Shown one piece after another: positions 8,499-14,731 of a stretch of 22,039 bases of DNA. This DNA comes from CALAZP01 sp041164265 (GTDB taxonomy: Bacteria; Bacteroidota; Bacteroidia; Chitinophagales; Saprospiraceae), in contig JBEAPR010000149.1 of the NCBI GenBank assembly GCA_041164265.1, forward strand, positions 1-22,039, read 5' to 3'. The notes under the pieces are model-generated. The model worked only from the letters and a program-made list of their open reading frames with translations. It searched no databases and was not told the DNA's origin. Position 1 is the first letter of the stretch, and every line of letters starts with the position of its first letter. Position numbers and translations under genes: made by a program.

Positions 8499-9026
8499 TT
8501 ACATGTTTTGTAAATGAGCAAAATGATGATTTCCATGCCAAACATAAAGAGCGGTAGCTGAATTCAGCGAAAAAGGCTCTTCATATTCAGGATGAATAAA
8601 AGTACGATTCCATTCTTCTGCATTCAAATTTTCTAAAAGGATACTCCACTTGGCATGTACTCCGTCAATAATAGAAAGTGCTGTTTCAGGATGGGCTAAC
8701 AAACTATCTGCAAGTGTTCCCCATTTTTGTTCATGATATGGCTTGATGGTAGGTTGATGTTCAGTCAAAGCCAATTTAATTCTCATTAGGGCTTGACTAT
8801 GACTATCTGAAACATGATGAATCAATTGTAAAGCAGACCATCCTCCTGGTCGATAAGGAGTTTTCCATTTTTCAAGGGTCCATCCACCGGTTACTTCTCG
8901 AATTTCTTTCGGTAATTTAGCTAGTGATTGGATCCATCTAGGTCTGAATTTAGAATAATCTGATTGATTAGGGGGATGAAAACGCCCAATCGGAAATTTT
9001 AATTTTTCTAAAGCTATTTCATCCAT
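8499..9026 (-). CDS. DinB-family protein resembling YfiT/BstA thiol transferase
   Basis: The 175 residues follow Bacillus YfiT (BstA, a bacillithiol S-transferase) closely from memory: PIGRF near the start, WTLEKWKTPYRPGGWSALQL at 49-68, HHVSDSH at 70-76, the KLALTEHQPTIKPY segment at 84-97 and YVWHGNHHFAHL at 161-172. The four-helix DinB fold binds a divalent metal through three His; by alignment these would be His71, His164 and His168, all present. BstA conjugates bacillithiol to electrophiles such as antibiotics in the cytoplasm, and some Bacteroidota make bacillithiol, so that role is plausible but inferred. The protein ends just after the last His cluster, a few residues short of YfiT. 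It begins three bases after the purB stop and ends one base before the PLP enzyme start, so it is probably co-transcribed with both. Confidence 0.85.
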   Translation of the reverse strand: MDEIALEKLKFPIGRFHPPNQSDYSKFRPRWIQSLAKLPKEIREVTGGWTLEKWKTPYRPGGWSALQLIHHVSDSHSQALMRIKLALTEHQPTIKPYHEQKWGTLADSLLAHPETALSIIDGVHAKWSILLENLNAEEWNRTFIHPEYEEPFSLNSATALYVWHGNHHFAHLQNM

Positions 9027-9029
9027 ATA

Positions 9030-10367
9030 TTAAATTTTTCCAGTATAGTTAAAAGGAGATATTGTTAATAGGGTGTCCTTTACATCCGATGGTATAGGTA
9101 ATTGTGCAATCCAGGCAGAAAAATCTTCTTTGTTGAGTTTATTTTTGCCTCTAGTTAAATCTTTTAGTAATTCATAAGGTTTTTCAAATCCTTCTCTTCT
9201 TAGAATATTTTGTATTCCTTCTGCAATTACTGCCCAATTGTCATCCAAATCCTTGTCAATTGCTTCACGATTTAAGATTAATTTGTCGAGCCCCTTCAAG
9301 ATAGATGCGAATGCAATTAAATCATGAGCAAATGGAACCCCAATATTTCGGAGAACAGTACTATCAGTTAGGTCCCTTTGTAATCGTGAAATGGGCAGTT
9401 TTTGAGACAAATGCGATAAGAGCGCATTAGCCAAACCTAAATTACCCTCTGCATTTTCAAAGTCTATCGGATTTACCTTATGAGGCATAGCTGAGGAACC
9501 AACTTCCCCAGTTTTTACTTTTTGTTTGAAGTAATCCATAGAAATATAAGTCCATATATCTCTACAAAAATCTATTAAAATGGTATTGATTCTTTTTACA
9601 GCGTCTAATTGAGCAGCTAAATAGTCGTAATGTTCTATCTGTGTGGTAGGATATGATCTTTCTAATCCCAATCTATTTTTCAAAAATTGGGTGGCAAATT
9701 GGTGCCACTCAATTTGAGGAAAAGTAAGATAATGGGCATTCATATTACCGGTTGCTCCTCCAAATTTGCCCACATGTGGAATTGAAACTAGCGTATGCAA
9801 TTGATTTTTTAAACGCTCTGAGAAAACGCTAAATTCTTTTCCTAAAAAAGTTGGAGAAGCCGGTTGTCCATGGGTTTTAGCTAGCATTGGAACAGATTCC
9901 CATAAAGAAGCTTTTTCTTCTATAGCTTGAATGATTCCTTGAATTTTTGGTATCACTTCTTCCATCAAGGCTTCTTTCAAAGATAGCGGAATTGCAGTAT
10001 TGTTGATATCTTGAGAGGTGAGTCCAAAATGTATGAATTCTTTGAATCTATCCAGATGAAGGGTATCAAATTTTTCTTTGATCCAGTATTCTACTGCTTT
10101 AACATCATGGTTGGTAATGCGCTCTATCTCCTTTATTTTCTGAGCATCATCCAATGAAAAATGATGGTATAAATCAGCTACTTTAGACACTAGGTCTTTT
10201 GGGAAATTCTCAAAAGAACTTAATTCTAACTCGACTAATTCTAAAAAGTAGCTGATTTCAATTCTTACTCGATATTTTATTAAAGCATACTCCGAAAAGT
10301 AATTTTGCAAATTATGAGTCTTCCCATTATACCTGCCATCTATCGGAGAAATTGCTGTTAAACTCAT
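9030..10367 (-). CDS. purB: Adenylosuccinate lyase
   Basis: PurB releases fumarate twice in purine synthesis: from SAICAR to give AICAR, and from adenylosuccinate to give AMP. The 445 residues are close to the length of the E. coli-type enzyme (about 456) and show its hallmarks: SPIDGRY at 7-13, TNHDVKAVEYW at 85-95, GLTSQDINNTA at 115-125, catalytic-base region AKTHGQPASP at 163-172, KFGGATGNMNAH at 201-212 and the fumarase/aspartase superfamily signature GSSAMPHKVNP at 290-300 on the flexible loop carrying the catalytic Ser. It sits inside a tight minus-strand series, six bases after the M28 peptidase gene and three bases before the DinB-like gene. No other purine gene is adjacent. Confidence 0.96.
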   Translation of the reverse strand: MSLTAISPIDGRYNGKTHNLQNYFSEYALIKYRVRIEISYFLELVELELSSFENFPKDLVSKVADLYHHFSLDDAQKIKEIERITNHDVKAVEYWIKEKFDTLHLDRFKEFIHFGLTSQDINNTAIPLSLKEALMEEVIPKIQGIIQAIEEKASLWESVPMLAKTHGQPASPTFLGKEFSVFSERLKNQLHTLVSIPHVGKFGGATGNMNAHYLTFPQIEWHQFATQFLKNRLGLERSYPTTQIEHYDYLAAQLDAVKRINTILIDFCRDIWTYISMDYFKQKVKTGEVGSSAMPHKVNPIDFENAEGNLGLANALLSHLSQKLPISRLQRDLTDSTVLRNIGVPFAHDLIAFASILKGLDKLILNREAIDKDLDDNWAVIAEGIQNILRREGFEKPYELLKDLTRGKNKLNKEDFSAWIAQLPIPSDVKDTLLTISPFNYTGKI

Positions 10368-10373
10368 CTCTAA

Positions 10374-11951
10374 TTATTCAGGTGCTTTATCTACAACTGG
10401 TTTTTCGTTTCTGTTGGCTAATTCCCAAGCGGTTGCAAATACTAATTTTGCCCTTGATTCCAAAAGTTCATATTGAATCTTATCCGGAGTATCGGTGGGT
10501 TGATGATAATCTTCATGTGTTCCATTGAAATAAAAAATTACTGGAATATTATTCTTGGCAAAGTTGTAGTGGTCTGATCTATAATAAAATCTTTGTGGAT
10601 CGTCTTTGGAATTGTATTTATAATCCATGGTCAAACCTTTTGCAAAAGTTGAGGATACCTTTTCGTGAATTTGATGTAGATCTGTCGATAGCATATTGGA
10701 ACCAATTATATAAACATAAGGATCTTTAGCTTCTCTTTCTGGATCTATTCTACCTATCATGTCTATATTTAAGTTTGTAATCGTTGATTCCATAGGAAAA
10801 ACTGGATGATCTGCATAGTAAGCAGAACCAAATAATCCTTTTTCTTCACCTGTTACTGTCATAAATAAAATACTCCTCCTTGGGGTGAATCCCGCTGCTT
10901 TGGCTTTGGAAAACGCCTCAGCAATTTCAAGAACACCTACTGTTCCAGAACCATCGTCATCAGCCCCATTATGGATTTCTCCGTTAATGATTCCAACGTG
11001 ATCATAATGGGAGGTAATAACTAATATTTCGTCTTTAAGATCACCTCCTTCCATAAAGCCTAAAACATTTTCTGAAAAGGCCTTTCTCTCTTCTAGTTCT
11101 GCAGAAATTTTTACCGGAACGGTGGCGAAACTATTGGCTGGTGAGGTTCCCTTTTTAGCTTTCTTTTCCAAGGTTTTAAAGAAATTCTTAGACTCAACTC
11201 CCATTAGGAGAGCTACTTTGTCGGGATTCATCATGAATATTGGCATAGATCCACTGCGACTTTCTTCTGAAGCCAACATCAAATTAGGTTTACTTACAAA
11301 ACCCCTCCACAATTGAGATTTAGAATCGAATTCTTCAATGGAAGGATAAGTAACTATTACAAAAGCTGCTCCTTGTTCACTTAGTCTTCTAATTCGTTGC
11401 CAAAGGCTAGGTGCTTTTTCTACTAAAGGATTTCCGTCATTGTCCCTAGGAACACCGTCTATTAAAACCAATCCCTTCCCCTTTATTTCTTCAGCTGTAA
11501 CATCTGTGAATTGATCGGTTTGAAGCCCATATCCAGCAAAAATTAAAGGAGTTTCAGGTAGTTCAGCACTAAAATAACCCATTCCAAAAAAATCTTGTGG
11601 GGCTTGTAGAGAAGTATTTATACTCCTAATGGTGGCTGATTTTATTTTTCTTGCTTTGAATTCGATAGGTTGAAAATAGGGGTTAGGTTGATTGGGTACT
11701 GGTCCTGTTAAGCCCAAATGATAAAAATGTTTGGCAATATAATCAGCAGCCATTTTTTGTCCCCTTTCTGTAGTTTCACGCCCTTCGTAATCATCAGATG
11801 CTAAAGTATAAAGGTGTTGTTTGAGGTCCTCTTGATTGATAGTAGACATGAATTCTTCTACTTCTTTGACACTGGATTCAATGGAAATATTTTGTGATTG
11901 TGCCAGTGTTACTAGGCTTACTAATGGTAAAATTAATTTAATAGGGTTCAT
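10374..11951 (-). CDS. Exported M28-family metallopeptidase with PA-type insert
   Basis: The 525-residue protein begins with a signal peptide (MNPIKLILPLVSLVTLAQSQ), so it acts in the periplasm or outside. Residues about 130-290 look like the protease-associated (PA) insert. The catalytic M28 domain follows with all expected two-zinc ligands: His315 (TSHYDH), bridging Asp331 (NGADDDGSG), catalytic Glu369 and ligand Glu370 (TGEEKG), Asp397 (NIDMIG) and His483 (DYHQPTDT). RSDHYNF at 459-465 is also typical. Family members are aminopeptidases or glutamate-carboxypeptidase-like enzymes. Substrate is unknown; peptide scavenging is a reasonable inference. Six-base gaps to both neighbouring genes indicate one transcript with purB and the BioD-like gene. 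Confidence 0.92.
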   Translation of the reverse strand: MNPIKLILPLVSLVTLAQSQNISIESSVKEVEEFMSTINQEDLKQHLYTLASDDYEGRETTERGQKMAADYIAKHFYHLGLTGPVPNQPNPYFQPIEFKARKIKSATIRSINTSLQAPQDFFGMGYFSAELPETPLIFAGYGLQTDQFTDVTAEEIKGKGLVLIDGVPRDNDGNPLVEKAPSLWQRIRRLSEQGAAFVIVTYPSIEEFDSKSQLWRGFVSKPNLMLASEESRSGSMPIFMMNPDKVALLMGVESKNFFKTLEKKAKKGTSPANSFATVPVKISAELEERKAFSENVLGFMEGGDLKDEILVITSHYDHVGIINGEIHNGADDDGSGTVGVLEIAEAFSKAKAAGFTPRRSILFMTVTGEEKGLFGSAYYADHPVFPMESTITNLNIDMIGRIDPEREAKDPYVYIIGSNMLSTDLHQIHEKVSSTFAKGLTMDYKYNSKDDPQRFYYRSDHYNFAKNNIPVIFYFNGTHEDYHQPTDTPDKIQYELLESRAKLVFATAWELANRNEKPVVDKAPE

Positions 11952-11957
11952 ATTTTA

Positions 11958-13085
11958 TTATTTGAATGGAATATTTAATTGGTCCAAAATTAGTGGAAAA
12001 TCCACACTATCTTTAATTAAATGAATGGCTCTTTTTACCTTCCAAGGAGTTCTGGTATTAATTTTCACTTCAATTCTACTGATTTTGACTACCGACCCAT
12101 ACGTATCTAATTTAGTCGTAATTACTGGTATATTGTGTTCGCTGAAATAAGGATTGGTGAGGTCTCCCATATCATACCACTTAGCATGTCGTCCATCTCC
12201 AGTTACAATTATTCCGGATAAAGGGGACCCTTTCAAATTTTTAAGTTTGGATATGGTTTCAATTTTTTCAATCGCTTCATTTAGTCTCTTGATACTGGCT
12301 ACTAGTAATATGTTTTCCGAATTAGCAATCTCATCAATATCCACCAATGAACCTGCTAGTATTCCTTCAATACGGTTATTAAGAAATTCACTGTTGGCCA
12401 AGACCTTTCCGTCCACCGCGTGTAGTACAGTATCCATGATAGGGAAGGAGAGCGCTTGCTCATAAGGCACTACACCTAAAAGAGGGATATCGGTCTGGTC
12501 CAATTTTTTCTGGATGAAATAACGGGTTTGTTCTAATTTTTCAGGTTTGACCTTATTTACAATAACGCCCAGCAGAGGAACTTGCTGTTCTCTGAATAGG
12601 GAAAGACTTATATTCAGCCTATCTATGGTATTGCCTATTCCTCCTTCTACAATCATGATGACTGATGCACCAAGCATTTTAGCCACCTTGGCGTTATTCA
12701 AATCGACTACGCTTCCTACGCCGGGATGACCAGTACCTTCATAGACCACAATTTCAAATTGGTTTTCTAGTACTTTTGCAGCTTTTCTTATTCGATCTGT
12801 AAAATTAAATTGCTCTGGAGTTTCAATGAATTTTTTGGTAATACCTTGGGATAGGATTACAGGGCTGTGAATATCTGGATCAATGGAAAATTGAATGAAC
12901 TTGGAAAACAATAAAGCATCTTTATCGGCTCTAACCCCATCGACTGTAACGTGTTTTTGCCCCAACGGCTTGCAGTACCCCGTCTGATACCCCATCTCTT
13001 GTAAATTACTTACTAAGCCTAAGGTAGAGGTAGTCTTGCCAACGTGTTGCCCTGTGGCTGCTACAAAGATTTTAGCTAGTGCCAT
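11958..13085 (-). CDS. BioD-like P-loop protein with DRTGG-like domain, no phosphotransacetylase domain
   Basis: The 375 residues start with a P-loop of the dethiobiotin-synthetase/cobyrinate-synthetase class: GQHVGKTT at 12-19, YCKPLGQKHV at 37-46, YEGTGHPGVGSVVDLNN at 115-131 and VEGGIGNTIDRL at 146-157. From about 222 the sequence resembles the DRTGG domain, with GIIVTGDGRHAKW at 291-303 in the usual conserved position. This N-terminal pair of domains occurs in long bacterial phosphotransacetylases (Pta), but here the catalytic PTA domain is absent. It is not a biotin enzyme by context, since no bio genes are near. The function is unknown; nucleotide binding and a regulatory or ligase role are inferred. 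A 52-base gap follows the upstream oxidoreductase gene, and only six bases separate it from the M28 peptidase gene. Confidence 0.82.
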   Translation of the reverse strand: MALAKIFVAATGQHVGKTTSTLGLVSNLQEMGYQTGYCKPLGQKHVTVDGVRADKDALLFSKFIQFSIDPDIHSPVILSQGITKKFIETPEQFNFTDRIRKAAKVLENQFEIVVYEGTGHPGVGSVVDLNNAKVAKMLGASVIMIVEGGIGNTIDRLNISLSLFREQQVPLLGVIVNKVKPEKLEQTRYFIQKKLDQTDIPLLGVVPYEQALSFPIMDTVLHAVDGKVLANSEFLNNRIEGILAGSLVDIDEIANSENILLVASIKRLNEAIEKIETISKLKNLKGSPLSGIIVTGDGRHAKWYDMGDLTNPYFSEHNIPVITTKLDTYGSVVKISRIEVKINTRTPWKVKRAIHLIKDSVDFPLILDQLNIPFK

Positions 13086-13137
13086 TAAAATAAATTAGCC
13101 TTTATATTCCAAATCCATTCAATTAAAAGTGTCTTAA

Positions 13138-14601
13138 TTATATGGCCCAACCTTCTCTATATTCTCTCGTTACAAACTGGTTAGCTTCTTCTAAATTAGT
13201 GATTCTCATATTTTCTCCATCCCATAGAAGTCGCTTCTGTCCATAATATTCGTAACCACCATTGGATCTTTCTTTTCTCAATAGATAACTTCTTATGGCT
13301 AAATTACCCATTAAAACTGTTTCTGTTAATGGTCCAGAATAATCAAAAGAAGAAGTCAGTGCTTGATGTTCAGGACTATTAAAGCCTGCTTTGCAAGCAT
13401 CAACCCATTTGCGCTGGTGTCCGTATTCTGGTTCATCATTTTCTTGCTCTCTTTCACTAGATACAGTCGGCTCACCAGGCCTATAGAGTTTAGCGTTCAA
13501 TCCATAGGAGCCACAAGTTATAATCCCTTTATCTCCTACAATCATCACTCCGCTTGAACTTCCAGATTCTCCCATATCTTCCTCGGATGGAATCAAATAA
13601 GGATGAGCTGGCTTGATTCCCCCATCACTCCAGGTCATTTCTAAAGGCTTACCAGTCTTATCTGTGGCTTCAAAATGAATAGTTACAAAAGAGGAAGGAG
13701 GACACCCTTCGGGTAAATATTCTGGAGTCCACATTCTCCGGAAGACGCTTCCCACACTACATTGAACATCAACCGGATATTTTAAATTGAGTGCTTTAAA
13801 AGGAATATCAATCAAATGGCAACCCATATCTCCTAAAGCTCCTGTTCCATAAGGCCACCATCCTCTCCAGTTAAATGGGTGCATGGCTGGGTTATAGGGA
13901 GTCTCCTTTGCTGGGCCAATCCAAAGATCCCAATCTAAACCAACAGGTTTTTGATCAGGTTGTGGTTCCGGCCAAGGAATTCCTTGTGGCCAAACTGGTC
14001 GATTGGTCCATACCTTAACTTCGCCTATATTTCCGATTTTACCAGAGTTAATCCAATCTTGAATATCTAATTGAGAGGGATTTGATGCTCCCTGATTACC
14101 CATCTGTGTAACCACTTTCTGCTCTCTTGCTAATTCCGTTAGTATTCTTGCCTCTCGCACATTATGTGTCAATGGTTTTTGCACATACACGTGCTTTTTT
14201 AATTGCATAGCGGCAACAGCAGCTACTGCGTGCATGTGATCGGGAGTAGAAATGGTAACGGCATCTATGTCTTTTTCCTTGTCCAACATTTCTCTGAAAT
14301 CTTGATAAAAATTGGCTTTGGGAAAATCTTTAACGGAATCTTTTACCCCGTGAGCTCCATCAATATGTACATCGCAAAGAGCAACAACACGCTCTCTTCC
14401 CTTAACTGAAGCATTCCTTATATCGCTTCTTCCTTTACCACCAGCTCCAATAGCAGCTAAATTTAATTGATCACTTGGGGCTAAATATCCAGGTCCTCCC
14501 AATACATGGCGAGGAACGATAAATATGCCTGATGCTACTAGGCTTTTCGCCAAAAAATCCCGGCGGGAACTAGCTTTTTGCTTTGATTTTTTTGAATTCA
14601 T
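13138..14601 (-). CDS. Tat-exported Gfo/Idh/MocA-family oxidoreductase
   Basis: The 487-residue protein has a twin-arginine signal (SRRDF at 12-16 followed by the hydrophobic stretch LVASGIFIV), so it should be exported folded with its cofactor. The N-terminal Rossmann domain has AIGAGGKGRSD at 50-60, STPDHMHA at 118-125 and VYVQKPLTH at 138-146, where QKP replaces the more common EKP but keeps the catalytic-site Lys142. The C-terminal beta domain has NWRGWWPYGTGALGDMGCH at 244-262, ending in the likely catalytic His262. Such Tat-exported members are common in Bacteroidota and Planctomycetota and act on sugars or cyclitols, some as NAD-dependent glycosidases. The substrate cannot be read from sequence. 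It is the first gene of the minus-strand run and is divergent from topA. Confidence 0.92.
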   Translation of the reverse strand: MNSKKSKQKASSRRDFLAKSLVASGIFIVPRHVLGGPGYLAPSDQLNLAAIGAGGKGRSDIRNASVKGRERVVALCDVHIDGAHGVKDSVKDFPKANFYQDFREMLDKEKDIDAVTISTPDHMHAVAAVAAMQLKKHVYVQKPLTHNVREARILTELAREQKVVTQMGNQGASNPSQLDIQDWINSGKIGNIGEVKVWTNRPVWPQGIPWPEPQPDQKPVGLDWDLWIGPAKETPYNPAMHPFNWRGWWPYGTGALGDMGCHLIDIPFKALNLKYPVDVQCSVGSVFRRMWTPEYLPEGCPPSSFVTIHFEATDKTGKPLEMTWSDGGIKPAHPYLIPSEEDMGESGSSSGVMIVGDKGIITCGSYGLNAKLYRPGEPTVSSEREQENDEPEYGHQRKWVDACKAGFNSPEHQALTSSFDYSGPLTETVLMGNLAIRSYLLRKERSNGGYEYYGQKRLLWDGENMRITNLEEANQFVTREYREGWAI

Positions 14602-14667
14602 AGTTTCTTCGTTTTTAATTCGAGCTAAAACTTACAAAAAAGTTTTTTAATCTTTCTAAAAATACAC

Positions 14668-14689
14668 ATTTGATTTATCCAAATCAAAT
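14668..14689. repeat. 9-bp perfect inverted repeat over the topA promoter -33 element
   Basis: ATTTGATTT at 14668-14676 and AAATCAAAT at 14681-14689 are perfect inverted copies around the 4-base spacer ATCC. The left arm contains the TTTG that serves as the -33 element of the topA promoter, and the right arm ends five bases before the -7 box. The placement suits an operator or a small cruciform. It also lies upstream of the divergent oxidoreductase gene. Confidence 0.5.
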
Positions 14690-14701
14690 TATATACTTTT
14701 G
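14669..14701 (+). promoter_or_regulatory. Bacteroides-type promoter of topA
   Basis: TTTG at 14669-14672 and TACTTTTG at 14694-14701 match the Bacteroidota housekeeping consensus (TTTG at -33, TAnnTTTG at -7) with a 21-base spacer. Transcription would start near 14707, leaving a leader of about 25 bases before the topA ATG at 14732. The TTG at 14699 that would extend the topA frame is part of the -7 box, which rules it out as the start. Confidence 0.6.
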
Positions 14702-14731
14702 CACCAAGATAAATGCAAAACATCTAAAAGC

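Noticed and set aside
8498..8545. Longer N-terminus of the PLP enzyme starting at 8545
   Set aside because: The extra 16 residues overlap the conserved His-rich end of the DinB-like protein in another frame; the ATG at 8497 gives the normal family start.
11958..13085. Dethiobiotin synthetase (bioD) or cobyrinate synthase
   Set aside because: Only the P-loop half is similar; a DRTGG-like domain follows, and no biotin or cobalamin genes are nearby.
13086..13137. Promoter or terminator in the 52-base gap between the oxidoreductase and the BioD-like gene
   Set aside because: A TTTGG with a TAATTTAT about 17 bases later on the minus strand is too far from the consensus, and no hairpin is present.
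14699..14731. TTG start extending TopA by 11 residues
   Set aside because: The TTG is part of the -7 promoter box, and MPKNLLIVESPSKA from the ATG at 14732 is the normal family N-terminus.
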